The notes beneath the pieces are model-generated. The model saw only the letters and a program-made list of their open reading frames with translations. It searched no databases and had not been told where the DNA came from. From positions 176,542-240,541 of the forward strand of contig NZ_PQMB01000004.1 of the NCBI RefSeq assembly GCF_002918555.1: 64,000 nucleotides of DNA, written 5' to 3'. The DNA comes from Citrobacter amalonaticus. Lineage in GTDB: Bacteria > Pseudomonadota > Gammaproteobacteria > Enterobacterales > Enterobacteriaceae. Both the position numbers and the translations under genes were made by a program. Each line of letters starts with the position of its first letter. The stretch's first letter is position 1. Of the stretch, positions 1 through 10,813 are shown one piece after another.

Positions 1-168
1 CAGAATAGATTCGGCGTCGGTAACCAGACGCAGCCCCCAGGGGCCGATGATACAACCGGCAATCAGGTAACCCAGAACGGAGCCGAGACCTGAACGTACG
101 GCAATCGGGACGATCAGCGCCGCCGATCCGAGATAAATCAACGCCTGTATCAGGGTATGGCTATCCAT
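1..168 (-). CDS. kefC: KefC, glutathione-gated K+/H+ antiporter (N-terminal fragment, cut by window edge)
   Basis: The first 56 codons read [20 protein letters not shown] and continue with a hydrophobic segment and the [15 protein letters not shown] stretch known from KefC. The ATG is at 166-168, and the rest of the gene lies outside the window. KefC is an inner-membrane potassium efflux antiporter that is kept closed by glutathione and opened by glutathione adducts, which protects cells against electrophiles. Its start overlaps the end of kefF by 8 bp, so the two genes are translationally coupled in one operon, as in E. coli. Identity is firm even though only the start is visible. Confidence 0.93.
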   Translation of the reverse strand, partial: MDSHTLIQALIYLGSAALIVPIAVRSGLGSVLGYLIAGCIIGPWGLRLVTDAESIL

Positions 169-691
169 TATTCACCTCTTGCCACGCCATCAGACGCTGC
201 TTGTAATGACGCGCCTGCGCCTGCAGCGTCTCGTCATCGCAGATAAAGGTACAGTGCATGGCAAAAGGCGGTAACCAGTGAAGACCGCAGTAAAGCGCCG
301 TCGCCTGCAGCGGCTGTGAGAGCACGTCAAACCCCGGATGGGAGCCGATGTCGAAGTGACTTTCGCCACCGCCGGTCGTCACTGCCCACATCATATGTTT
401 ACCGCGTAGCGCCGTGCCGCCATGACCGTAGGCCCAGCCGTGCGAAAGAACTTTGTCCATCCACAGTTTGAGAAGAGGGGGAACGCTGTACCACTGCATA
501 GGATGCTGCCAGACGATCAGATCGGCGCGAGAGAGCGCCTCTTGTTCCGCAGTGATATCGATATTGAAATCAGGATAGAGTTGATAAAGAGAACGAACTT
601 CGACGCCTTCCAGCGTTCTTGCCTGTGCCAGCATCCGTTTATTTGCATGCGAGTGCTGCGGATAGGGATGCGCATAAATAATGAGAATCAT
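161..691 (-). CDS. kefF: KefF, ancillary quinone oxidoreductase of KefC
   Basis: This is a 176-residue flavodoxin-fold protein starting [21 protein letters not shown] chose the ATG at 689-691 over an upstream in-frame start because it gives the exact family length. KefF is a cytoplasmic FMN-dependent NAD(P)H:quinone reductase that binds KefC and is needed for full antiporter activity. Visible family signatures include [21 protein letters not shown] and the FMN-loop region [12 protein letters not shown]. It precedes kefC and overlaps it by 8 bp. Nothing looks unusual. Confidence 0.96.
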   Translation of the reverse strand: MILIIYAHPYPQHSHANKRMLAQARTLEGVEVRSLYQLYPDFNIDITAEQEALSRADLIVWQHPMQWYSVPPLLKLWMDKVLSHGWAYGHGGTALRGKHMMWAVTTGGGESHFDIGSHPGFDVLSQPLQATALYCGLHWLPPFAMHCTFICDDETLQAQARHYKQRLMAWQEVNNG

Positions 692-868
692 GATTTGCCT
701 GCTGTTACTGCATGATTGTAATAACAATGAGTTTAGACAGTTAATCAGCAGGCTAAAAGTCAATATTATTGAGGCCTGTGTACAAATTCATTCAGGCTGC
801 ATCAGGTGACAAATGCGCCTTGCACGAATGTGCACAGACGGAGGCTGCCTTCGGTGTGGGAATCGGTA

Positions 869-958
869 GGGGATGAATGACCCTCATTCATCCCCAGAAG
901 CTAACTCATGTCAGTGACTGGAGTGAATGAGCGCGGCCAACACGGATGTAGCCTGAAG
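869..958. repeat. degenerate copy of MITE-like intergenic repeat, with a perfect 12-bp hairpin
   Basis: Positions 869-895 form a near-perfect stem (GGGGATGAATGA against TCATTCATCCCC) with no T-run, so it is not a classical terminator. The sequence to 958 (GTGACTGGAGTGAATGAGCG, then GCCAACAC and CCTGAAG) resembles the interior and right end of the repeats at 1258, 12417, 37286 and 42313. It is probably an eroded member of that family. The rest of the kefF-lipoprotein gap (692-868) holds the kefF promoter region, and I see no further gene there. Confidence 0.5.
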
Positions 959-973
959 GATGAAGCGCAGGAA

Positions 974-1207
974 TTAGTTATCCAGTTCGCTCATATTTTT
1001 TACCTGGTCGCGGTTAATTTGTTCCGTTTTCCCGGTTTGGGCATTTTTATACGAAACCAGGCCCGTATCGTCATCAACCTGCGGTTTCCCGTCAGTGACA
1101 ATGGTTCGGCCATCGGTCGTTTTCACAGCCTGGTTAGAGGAACAGCCCGCGACGGTAAACAGCGTTGCTGTGGCAAAAATAGACGCGATGAGGATATGTT
1201 TTTGCAT
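974..1207 (-). CDS. small YgdI/YgdR-like outer-membrane lipoprotein
   Basis: This 77-residue protein has a hydrophobic signal peptide ending in the lipobox TVAGC (Cys22). Ser follows Cys, which by the usual Lol rule predicts outer-membrane sorting. The mature part (SNQAVKTTDGRTIVTDGKPQ, then DDDTGLVSYKNAQTGKTEQINRDQV) matches the DUF903 family of YgdI/YgdR-type lipoproteins, small SH3-like proteins of unknown function. A start-proximal GGGAGAACACC ribosome-binding site is present. It stands alone between kefF and yaaU, flanked by repeats on both sides. E. coli K-12 has no gene here as far as I recall. Confidence 0.85.
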   Translation of the reverse strand: MQKHILIASIFATATLFTVAGCSSNQAVKTTDGRTIVTDGKPQVDDDTGLVSYKNAQTGKTEQINRDQVKNMSELDN

Positions 1208-1257
1208 GGTGTTCTCCCTGTTTTTCTTTCATTTTCATTAACATACCGATTAACTAT

Positions 1258-1398
1258 GATACTCTACATAATTCGAGTTGCAGGACAAAACGTGTAGTCG
1301 TTTTGAACGCTGCTTGTGCTGGCCCCGAAGGGGCGAGGCCCAGGAATGGGCCCGGTAACAAAGCCAACGCATCTGCAACCTGAAGTATGACGAGTATA
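1258..1398. repeat. MITE-like intergenic repeat, copy 1
   Basis: The ~140-bp element has imperfect terminal inverted repeats. The left end is TACTCTACATAATTCGAGTTGCAG and the right end is the complement of CTGCAACCTGAAGTATGACGAGTATA. An internal GC-rich hairpin (GGCCCCGAAGGGGCGAGGCC, then GGAATGGGCC) is present. It is about 90% identical to the copy at 12417-12560. It contains no credible coding sequence. Confidence 0.8.
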
Positions 1399-1449
1399 GA
1401 CTCATCAGCTGAACGCAAAAGCAAATACAGAACACTCTGAAGGTTTCCC

Positions 1450-2781
1450 TTAACGCAACGGCTTGCGGCGCATGGTCATACTGCTCGTCTGGGACAACGT
1501 CAATCCGCGCGTCTCCGGCGCAAAGGCGACAGAGACCAGCAGACCAATCAGCGAGATCCCTGCCCCCATCAGCATGACATGGTTGATACCGTATTTGGTG
1601 ATAAAGATCGGCAGCGCCCAGGTTGAAAGAATGGTGCCGATTCGGCTCAGGGACATGATCACGCCAACGGCAGAGGCGCGAATATCCGTCGGAAACAGCT
1701 CATTCGGATAGAGCCACTGAAGGTTACCGGGCCCGCCGGAGAAAAAGGCATACACCGCAAATGCCGTAACCACCAGCCAGATCCCCATTTCAGGAATAAG
1801 CCCCAGTACAGCCAACGCCAACGTCATCATTACAAAGCTGCCGATCAGCAGCGGCCGCCGTCCCATACTGTTGAGCCAGTACATCGGCGGAATACACCCC
1901 AGCATAAAGAACAGGCTGATCACCACATTGCCCAGCGTCGCGCTTTTTCCGACCCCCAACCCCAGCAGGCCAACGATCTGCGGACCAAAGGTATAAATGG
2001 CGAACATCGGAATAACCTGGCAGGTCCAGATGGCGGCAACAAACAGGACAAACGGGAAGTGACGGCGATTAAACAGCTGGAGGAAGCGAGTCTCTTGCGG
2101 CGGTTCGTCATCGAACGCGACCGGTTCGCCAAACAGTTTAATCATCATCTCCTCACACTCTTTCACCCGCCCTTTACGCAGGAGCCAGCGCGGTGATTCG
2201 GGAAGATCAAAACGTCCAATCAGGATCATGATGCAGGGAATCGCTGCGCTCCCCAGCATCCAGCGCCATCCGCCCTCCACATCGTACAGCCAGTAGCCGA
2301 CCAGATCGGCGCAGGTTGCACCGACGTACCACATCGCAGCAATAAAACTGATTGAGAAAGCGCGCTGGCGGGTGTTGGAAAACTCAGTGATCATCGAGGT
2401 GGCGATGGGGTAATCGGCGCCAATCACCACCCCAATCAGCACACGCATTACGAGCAACTCCATCGGCGAAGAGACAAACATCGTCGCCACCGATATCACC
2501 CCAATGGCGACGATATCGATGAGAAACATTTTGCGCCGCCCAACTTTATCCGAGATATAACCGAACAGCGACGTGCCGACAAACAGCCCGGCCAGCGTCC
2601 CAGCCCCCAGCAATCCCAGCCACTGCGCATCCAGCTTCAGCGCGGGAGTTAGCTGCTCCAGCGCGACGCCAATCATGACCAGCACATAACCGTCCAGGAA
2701 CGGGCCACCGCTTCCCCACAGCATGATCCTGCGGTGAACGGATGAGAATTTAATGTCGTCAAAGTTCCTTGGCTGCTGCAT
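1450..2781 (-). CDS. yaaU: YaaU, MFS sugar-porter-family transporter
   Basis: This 443-residue, 12-TM major facilitator protein has the start MQQPRNFDDIKFSSVHRRIM. The ATG at 2779-2781 is preceded by an AGGA Shine-Dalgarno. A longer upstream ORF would run through the REP element at 2811-2880 and is rejected. Sugar-porter signatures are visible: GYISDKVGRRKM between TM2 and TM3, and PESPRWLLRKGR before the central loop. The substrate is unknown. Its constant position after fixX in cai/fix-bearing enterobacteria suggests, without proof, a link to carnitine or other quaternary-amine metabolism. Confidence 0.93.
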   Translation of the reverse strand: MQQPRNFDDIKFSSVHRRIMLWGSGGPFLDGYVLVMIGVALEQLTPALKLDAQWLGLLGAGTLAGLFVGTSLFGYISDKVGRRKMFLIDIVAIGVISVATMFVSSPMELLVMRVLIGVVIGADYPIATSMITEFSNTRQRAFSISFIAAMWYVGATCADLVGYWLYDVEGGWRWMLGSAAIPCIMILIGRFDLPESPRWLLRKGRVKECEEMMIKLFGEPVAFDDEPPQETRFLQLFNRRHFPFVLFVAAIWTCQVIPMFAIYTFGPQIVGLLGLGVGKSATLGNVVISLFFMLGCIPPMYWLNSMGRRPLLIGSFVMMTLALAVLGLIPEMGIWLVVTAFAVYAFFSGGPGNLQWLYPNELFPTDIRASAVGVIMSLSRIGTILSTWALPIFITKYGINHVMLMGAGISLIGLLVSVAFAPETRGLTLSQTSSMTMRRKPLR

Positions 2782-2810
2782 AGCCGCGTCCTGTTTTGTT
2801 TTAACTTGAT

Positions 2811-2880
2811 GCCTGATGGCGCGTAGCGTTAAGGCCTGAGTACTGTGCCTGCGGGCCGGATAAGGCGAAGCCGTCATCCG
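2811..2880. repeat. REP/BIME element between fixX and yaaU
   Basis: A pair of REP-type palindromes (GCCTGATGGCGCGTAGCGTTAAGGC and GGGCCGGATAAGGCG with GCCGTCATCCG) lies directly after the fixX stop codon. The position fits a 3' mRNA-stabilising or gyrase-binding BIME that separates the fix operon from yaaU. Confidence 0.75.
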
Positions 2881-2889
2881 ACAACAGAT

Positions 2890-3177
2890 TTAGCCGTAGC
2901 GAAATTCCACCCCGAAGGTGCCGCGGGGGTACTCCCATTTCTCCAGCGCCGTATCGAGTCCAAGAATTCGACAGGTGCCACACTCCAGGCATCCGGCGTA
3001 ATCAAAGCGCACGCTGCCGTCGTCCTGCTTTTTGTACAGCCCGGCGGGACAGGCCTTGATGAGCACCTCCAGCACCTGCTTGTCCGGAGACGTTTTCAGA
3101 ATGATGTGTGGATTCTCTTCATCCACATTGAATTTATTGACGCCCAGCTTGACGTCCACATTGACGGGAGAAGTCAT
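2890..3177 (-). CDS. fixX: FixX, ferredoxin-like protein of the carnitine electron chain
   Basis: This 95-residue ferredoxin-like protein carries CPAG (Cys43) and CLECGTC (Cys63, 66, 69), enough ligands for one [4Fe-4S] cluster. With FixC it forms the ETF:quinone-oxidoreductase-like half of FixABCX. That complex is thought to feed electrons from FixAB to, or across from, the quinone pool for crotonobetainyl-CoA reduction by CaiA. Its start overlaps the fixC stop in an ATGA arrangement, as expected for the last gene of fixABCX. Confidence 0.96.
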   Translation of the reverse strand: MTSPVNVDVKLGVNKFNVDEENPHIILKTSPDKQVLEVLIKACPAGLYKKQDDGSVRFDYAGCLECGTCRILGLDTALEKWEYPRGTFGVEFRYG

Positions 3178-4460
3178 AATACGGTCACTCCTTTAAGACC
3201 ATCCTTCAGCAGGTTGATAAAGCCCACCTTCTTCGCATGGCGCAGGATTTTCTTACGCATCGGTACCGGCGCGCTGCCGTCGACGGTAAACAGATCGCGG
3301 GCGATCCCCACCGCCATTTCCGGGTAGCGGGTAAACATACGGGGGTTATCGAGAAAAGCAGGCAGACGCTGGTACATCCGCATGTCCCGACCAGGCCCGT
3401 TATCCAGATGCTGACGGTATGCCGTGAGTCCCTGACGACTGAAATCGTTGTTTTGCATTGCAGAAAGCACCGTTTTCGCTGCCGCTTCCCCGGCAGCCAC
3501 GGCCAGATCCATCCCTCGAATGGTAAATCCGAGATTCATACACATTCCAGCGGCATCACCGGCAATCAGTACGCCATCGCCAACCAGCTCAGGCTGCATA
3601 TTCATTCCCGCTTCCGGGACAACGTGTGCGGCATATTCCACCAGCTTACCGCCAGCAATCAGCGGGGCGACCGCCGGATGCTGTTTAAAATCTTCCAGCA
3701 TTTGGGGGACCGATTTCTTCGCGTCTTTCAGATGGTGAAGACCGCAAACCAGCCCCAGAGAGAGGGTTGTTTTATTGGTATAGAGGAAGCCGCCCCCCAT
3801 CAGACCATCGGTAGGAGAACCGGCGAATAGACAGGCGGCGCCTTCGTTTCCCTGTAATCCGAAGCGATCCGCAATGACCGATTCGGGCAGTTCGATCAGC
3901 TCCTTCACCCCTACCGCAACATGTTCAGCACTGACGCGCTTCGCCATGCCTAATTTCTCTGCCAGCAGGGAGTTAACCCCATCAGCCAGGATCACCACTT
4001 TTGATTCAATAATGTCGCCATCGGCCTCAACGCCAACGACTTTACCGTCGCGCTGAACCAGGTTATCCACGCGGATACCGGTAATCAGCTGCGCTCCCGC
4101 CTCTTCCGCCTGTTCCATCAGCCAGGCATCGAATTTACTGCGTAGCACCGAGTAAGAGACCTGAGACGGCGCGACCTCCTCGCCATTGAGATAGTCCACC
4201 GTCATCGCCCCTGTATCGGTCATAAAGGCGAGTTTTTCGTGGGTGATCGTTCGCTCAACGGGTGCCTGCTCCGCAAAGCCCGGAATAATGCGCTCCAGGC
4301 TATGGGCATAAATGCGCCCGCCGGTGACATTCTTCGCGCCAGCGGAATTGCCGCGTTCGATAACCAACACCTGTGCCCCTTCGCGGGCGAGCACCAGTGC
4401 GGCTACCGACCCGGCCAGCCCTGCACCCACGATGATGGCATCAAAGATATCTTCGGACAT
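3174..4460 (-). CDS. fixC: FixC, FAD-dependent ETF-quinone oxidoreductase-like protein
   Basis: This is a 428-residue flavoprotein. Its N-terminal Rossmann motif IVGAGLAGSVAALVLAREGA (residues ~10-29) binds FAD, and the second FAD signature GVLIAGDAAGMCMNLGFTIR is around residue 290. It belongs to the ETF-QO/FixC family and partners with FixX. It is transcribed after fixB, with a 74-bp gap containing a strong inverted repeat, and overlaps fixX by 4 bp. Length and sequence match E. coli FixC closely. Confidence 0.96.
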   Translation of the reverse strand: MSEDIFDAIIVGAGLAGSVAALVLAREGAQVLVIERGNSAGAKNVTGGRIYAHSLERIIPGFAEQAPVERTITHEKLAFMTDTGAMTVDYLNGEEVAPSQVSYSVLRSKFDAWLMEQAEEAGAQLITGIRVDNLVQRDGKVVGVEADGDIIESKVVILADGVNSLLAEKLGMAKRVSAEHVAVGVKELIELPESVIADRFGLQGNEGAACLFAGSPTDGLMGGGFLYTNKTTLSLGLVCGLHHLKDAKKSVPQMLEDFKQHPAVAPLIAGGKLVEYAAHVVPEAGMNMQPELVGDGVLIAGDAAGMCMNLGFTIRGMDLAVAAGEAAAKTVLSAMQNNDFSRQGLTAYRQHLDNGPGRDMRMYQRLPAFLDNPRMFTRYPEMAVGIARDLFTVDGSAPVPMRKKILRHAKKVGFINLLKDGLKGVTVL

Positions 4461-4477
4461 AAATACTCCCTGTTAGC

Positions 4478-4526
4478 GGCAGAGCCCATATCCGTCATCG
4501 CTTAATGGGATATATCCGGCTCTGCC
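4478..4526 (-). promoter_or_regulatory. stem-loop in the fixB-fixC intercistronic gap
   Basis: Perfect 9-bp arms GGCAGAGCC (4478-4486) and GGCTCTGCC (4518-4526) enclose a second inner pairing of ATATCC with GGGATAT. There is no T-run, so it is more likely an mRNA processing or stability hairpin, or a partial attenuator separating fixAB from fixCX expression, than a full terminator. Confidence 0.55.
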
Positions 4527-4534
4527 CAAATAGA

Positions 4535-5476
4535 TCAACGCGCCAGTGCCGTCGTCAGCGCAGGCAGGATCTTCAGCGCGTCGCCGACGATGCCGTAATC
4601 CGCATACTGGAAGATTGGCGCATTCTTATCTTTATTAATGGCAAAAATGGTCTGCGCTCCGTTGGCCCCCACCATGTGTTGGATCTGTCCGGAGATCCCC
4701 ACGGCCAGGTACAGTTCCGGTTTGAGCATCAGGTTTGAAATACCAACGTAACGCTCGTGCTCCATCCATTTTTCGTTTTCCGCCACCGGACGTGAACAGG
4801 CCAGCTCTGCCCCCATTGCCTGACACAGCGCCTGCGCAAGCCCGATATTCTCTTTGCTGCCGATGCCGCGCCCAACGCTGACCACCAGACGCGCTTTATC
4901 GAGGTCGACGCTGTTGCTCTGACGTGCCTGCGTCGCGGTACGCGTCACGGCAACTTCCGGCGCCTGCCACTGCACGACGTGCGTTTCGCCGCGGCGTCCG
5001 GCGTCCGGCTGCATGGCCTCAAACGTTCCGCTGCTGAGGGTCATGACCGCAAAAGGCGAGGTAATCGTCTCTTCGCCAATGGCCAGACCGCCATAAACCA
5101 TATGTTTAACCGTTGTATGACCATCCTGCTGCGTCACCGCACTGGCGTCGTTAGAGACCGCCGCACAGAGGCGATAACCCAGCTTTGCCGCCAGCAGTTT
5201 GCCGCGACGAGTGTTCGGCAGCAGCACCAGACCAGCATCACTCTGCTGGCGAATGGTTTGCGCCATCGCGTCGGCATAATCTTCCACCATGCGATCGTCC
5301 GGCTTACCGCACAAAAGCCATATGTGGTTCGCGCCTGACTGGATTGCCGTCTCCCCTTCGGCATCGCTGCGCACAAACACATTAATTTGTTCACCCGAGG
5401 CCTGCGCGCCACTCATCAGTTCCGGCAGACGAGAAGGGGTATCGCTGAATACCCAAACATGAGAAAACTTGTTCAT
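4535..5476 (-). CDS. fixB: FixB, electron-transfer flavoprotein alpha-subunit homologue
   Basis: This 313-residue ETF-alpha family protein has a C-terminal FAD-binding domain ([20 protein letters not shown], then [13 protein letters not shown] and [20 protein letters not shown]). It pairs with FixA to form a cytoplasmic ETF that supplies electrons for CaiA-dependent reduction of crotonobetainyl-CoA during anaerobic carnitine use. It lies 15 bp downstream of fixA in the divergent fixABCX operon. Confidence 0.96.
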   Translation of the reverse strand: MNKFSHVWVFSDTPSRLPELMSGAQASGEQINVFVRSDAEGETAIQSGANHIWLLCGKPDDRMVEDYADAMAQTIRQQSDAGLVLLPNTRRGKLLAAKLGYRLCAAVSNDASAVTQQDGHTTVKHMVYGGLAIGEETITSPFAVMTLSSGTFEAMQPDAGRRGETHVVQWQAPEVAVTRTATQARQSNSVDLDKARLVVSVGRGIGSKENIGLAQALCQAMGAELACSRPVAENEKWMEHERYVGISNLMLKPELYLAVGISGQIQHMVGANGAQTIFAINKDKNAPIFQYADYGIVGDALKILPALTTALAR

Positions 5477-5491
5477 AACATCCCCTGATAA

Positions 5492-6262
5492 TTAAATGAC
5501 TTTGCGCAGGCTTTCGACAAACGCGGCGATCTGTTCTTCGCCATCCCCTTCAATGACCACCCGCTGACGCTCACGCTGTTTCGGCGCGGCAACCTTCTGC
5601 ACGGAGTACACGCCAGGCGCGCTGAAACCAATATCTGCGGCAGACCAGACCTGAACCGGCTTCTTCGCCGCGCCCAGAATCGCTTTCATCGACGGGATTT
5701 GCGGCGCGTTGATGTCTGTAGAGACCGCCACCACCGCCGGGAGGGGAATACTCAGAGTTTCAATTTCATCTTCCAGCTCACGTTCAACGGTAAGCGTACT
5801 TTCCGTCAGGGAGAGAATTTTACTCACGCCGTTGATAGCTGGAATATTTAGCGTTTCGCCTACCAGCAGGCTGACCTGCTGTGCGTAAAGATCGGAAGAG
5901 CCGTCGCCGCAGATGATGAGATCGAAACCCGCTTTTTGCGCGGCGGCGGCCAGCGCAGCGGCAGTGTACTGGGGAAGCGCCTGTTCAAACTGGTCATCAA
6001 TCACGACCACCAGTTCATCAGGGCCGCGAGAAAGCACATCTTTGCGCCCTTTCGCATTCGTCAGCGCTTTACCACCCACGCTCATCGCGATAACTTGCGC
6101 ATCGCCGAGCTGCTGTTTTAACTGGCAGGCCGCTTCAATAGCATTCAGATCGTATTGACTGATTTTTGCATCCGCTTTGCTGAAATCCAGTGAGCCATCA
6201 GCATTATTAATCGCAATATCCTGTTCATCAGGTACGCACTTGTAGCAAGTAATTATCTTCAT
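5492..6262 (-). CDS. fixA: FixA, electron-transfer flavoprotein beta-subunit homologue
   Basis: This 256-residue ETF-beta protein starts [21 protein letters not shown] chose the ATG at 6260-6262 because it has a GGAG site six bases upstream and gives the family length. A 21-codon longer in-frame start lacks support. With FixB it forms the electron-transfer flavoprotein of the carnitine pathway. It is the first gene of fixABCX and is divergent from caiT across a 470-bp regulatory region, so both operons are probably co-induced by CaiF. Confidence 0.95.
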   Translation of the reverse strand: MKIITCYKCVPDEQDIAINNADGSLDFSKADAKISQYDLNAIEAACQLKQQLGDAQVIAMSVGGKALTNAKGRKDVLSRGPDELVVVIDDQFEQALPQYTAAALAAAAQKAGFDLIICGDGSSDLYAQQVSLLVGETLNIPAINGVSKILSLTESTLTVERELEDEIETLSIPLPAVVAVSTDINAPQIPSMKAILGAAKKPVQVWSAADIGFSAPGVYSVQKVAAPKQRERQRVVIEGDGEEQIAAFVESLRKVI

Positions 6263-6356
6263 TGCATCTCCAGAAATCATGAAGGAAACGTCGTCTATAT
6301 CGGCACGCTTAAATACAGATATCACGCTCTTTAATTCTGAATTAAAACCTTAATCA

Positions 6357-6367
6357 CCAATATTGAA
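6357..6367. promoter_or_regulatory. solitary CaiF-like half-site
   Basis: CCAATATTGAA is the same 11-mer as the right halves of the paired sites at 6394-6426 and 6451-6483. The expected left half, 13 bp away, is only weakly recognisable (TTC at 6335). It lies nearest the fixA start. Confidence 0.45.
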
Positions 6368-6393
6368 AATGTCACACACTGATATTCGTAACT

Positions 6394-6426
6394 TTCAATA
6401 TTGTTAAGTACCTCACCAATATTGAA
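6394..6426. promoter_or_regulatory. candidate CaiF-binding site 1 (fixA-caiT intergenic)
   Basis: TTCAATATTG (6394-6403) and CAATATTGAA (6417-6426) are perfect inverted half-sites separated by 13 bp. The E. coli CaiF activator is reported, as I recall, to bind ~11-bp inverted half-sites 13 bp apart in the same intergenic region. That matches this geometry exactly. Confidence 0.7.
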
Positions 6427-6450
6427 CGGTGCGGCCTGAATATAAAAACT

Positions 6451-6483
6451 TTCAATATTGTTTCACGGATCACCAATATTGAA
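6451..6483. promoter_or_regulatory. candidate CaiF-binding site 2 (fixA-caiT intergenic)
   Basis: TTCAATATTG (6451-6460) and CAATATTGAA (6474-6483) again lie 13 bp apart, repeating site 1 with 24 bp between the two pairs. Duplication of spacing as well as sequence argues for a real operator rather than AT-rich noise. Confidence 0.7.
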
Positions 6484-6579
6484 CGCTAAATGGATTAAAA
6501 GCCAACAAACAACCAAATAACAACATGATTTTATTAAATAAAATGAGCAAAAAGCGAGTCTGACAGCCCTGGCAAAAAG

Positions 6580-6595
6580 TGTGATAAAGGTAACA
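6580..6595. promoter_or_regulatory. candidate CRP site upstream of caiT
   Basis: TGTGATAAAGGTAACA has a perfect left half (TGTGA) and a 4/5 right half (TAACA versus TCACA). It is centred about 145 bp before caiT. The cai and fix operons of E. coli are cAMP-CRP dependent. The remaining bases to 6732 are AT-rich leader with no other motif that I can name. Confidence 0.6.
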
Positions 6596-6729
6596 GAATG
6601 CCGCGAAATGAATACCCATTATGAGTTACTCGTCAACGCGTTCTGAGGTTAAATAGTTATCAACAAATTATTAATAAAAATAAAACAAACGGGAACGCTA
6701 AATAAATTTCGTTTTCACACTGGAATTAA

Positions 6730-8250
<1,521 letters not shown>

Positions 8251-8282
8251 ACCTAATTACCCCACGACATAGAGGTTAGAAG

Positions 8283-9425
8283 ATGGATTTCAATTTAAAT
8301 GATGAGCAGGAACTGTTTGTCGCCGGTATTCGTGAACTGATGGCCAGTGAAAACTGGGAAGCTTATTTTGCCGAGTGCGATCGTGACAGCGTCTATCCGG
8401 AGCGTTTTGTGAAAGCGCTGGCGGATATGGGCATCGATAGCCTGTTGATCCCTGAAGAACACGGCGGCCTGGAAGCCGGCTTCGTCACCGTTGCCGCCGT
8501 CTGGATGGAACTTGGACGCCTGGGTGCGCCGACATATGTTCTGTATCAGTTACCCGGTGGTTTTAATACGTTCCTGCGTGAAGGTACCCAGGAGCAGATT
8601 GATAAGATTATGGCCTTCCAGGGGACGGGTAAACAGATGTGGAACTCTGCCATCACGGAACCGGGAGCCGGATCGGATGTGGGCAGTTTAAAAACCACCT
8701 ATACCCGCAAAAATGGTAAGGTTTATCTTAATGGCAGTAAGTGTTTTATTACCAGTAGCGCCTACACCCCTTACATCGTGGTAATGGCAAGAGACGGCGC
8801 TTCCCCGGACAAACCGGTTTATACCGAATGGTTTGTCGACATGAGCAAACCCGGCATCAAAGTCAATAAACTGGAGAAGCTCGGCCTGCGCATGGACAGC
8901 TGCTGTGAAATCAACTTTGACGATGTTGAACTGGACGAAAAGGACATGTTCGGTCGGGAAGGCAATGGCTTTAACCGCGTAAAAGAAGAGTTCGATCACG
9001 AACGTTTCCTGGTAGCCCTCACCAACTACGGTACTGCAATGTGCGCCTTTGAAGATGCGGCGCGTTACGCCAATCAGCGCGTGCAGTTTGGCGAAACGAT
9101 TGGCCGTTTCCAGCTGATTCAGGAGAAGTTTGCCCATATGGCAATCAAATTAAACTCCATGAAAAACATGCTGCTGGAAGCCGCCTGGAAAGCCGATAAC
9201 GGCACCATTACTTCCGGCGACGCGGCGATGTGTAAATACTTCTGCGCCAATGCGGCCTTTGAAGTGGTGGACAGCGCCATGCAGGTATTGGGCGGCGTAG
9301 GGATTGCCGGCAACCACCGCGTTACCCGCTTCTGGCGTGACCTGCGCGTGGACCGCGTTTCCGGCGGTTCTGACGAGATGCAGATCCTGACGCTTGGCCG
9401 TGCCGTGCTGAAGCAATACCGTTAA
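8283..9425 (+). CDS. caiA: CaiA, crotonobetainyl-CoA reductase
   Basis: This 380-residue acyl-CoA dehydrogenase-fold flavoprotein starts [20 protein letters not shown]. The FAD/substrate signature [20 protein letters not shown] (~residues 125-144) and the C-terminal [20 protein letters not shown] are present. It reduces crotonobetainyl-CoA to gamma-butyrobetainyl-CoA, the terminal electron-accepting step of anaerobic carnitine metabolism, with electrons thought to come through FixABCX. It follows caiT by 32 bp with an AGAGG-type ribosome site. Confidence 0.97.
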   Translation: MDFNLNDEQELFVAGIRELMASENWEAYFAECDRDSVYPERFVKALADMGIDSLLIPEEHGGLEAGFVTVAAVWMELGRLGAPTYVLYQLPGGFNTFLREGTQEQIDKIMAFQGTGKQMWNSAITEPGAGSDVGSLKTTYTRKNGKVYLNGSKCFITSSAYTPYIVVMARDGASPDKPVYTEWFVDMSKPGIKVNKLEKLGLRMDSCCEINFDDVELDEKDMFGREGNGFNRVKEEFDHERFLVALTNYGTAMCAFEDAARYANQRVQFGETIGRFQLIQEKFAHMAIKLNSMKNMLLEAAWKADNGTITSGDAAMCKYFCANAAFEVVDSAMQVLGGVGIAGNHRVTRFWRDLRVDRVSGGSDEMQILTLGRAVLKQYR

Positions 9426-9436
9426 CCGGGGCACCC

Positions 9437-9509
9437 TGTAGGCCTGATAAGACGCGCTGGCGTCGCCATCAGGCAATCATGCCGGATGGCGCTGCGCTTA
9501 TCCGGCCTG
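9437..9509. repeat. BIME (paired REP palindromes) between caiA and caiB
   Basis: Two head-to-head REP units (TGTAGGCCTGATAAGACGCG, CGTCGCCATCAGGCA and GCCGGATGGCGCTGCGCTTA, TCCGGCC) fill the gap inside the operon. They could uncouple stability of the caiTA part of the message from caiBCDE. Confidence 0.8.
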
Positions 9510-9535
9510 GACATAATAAAAAAGCCAGGAGCTAA

Positions 9536-10756
<1,221 letters not shown>

Positions 10757-10813
10757 ACTCGAGGCGCTAACCGGCGCGTCCGGTTAGCGCAGGTATAAAG
10801 GGATGAAGGTGCA

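Noticed and set aside
869-895. Hairpin GGGGATGAATGA/TCATTCATCCCC as a terminator
   Set aside because: No T-run on either side; better explained as part of a degenerate intergenic repeat.
2782-2877. N-terminal extension of YaaU by 32 residues
   Set aside because: The extra codons read through a REP element, and the shorter start has a good ribosome site and the family length.
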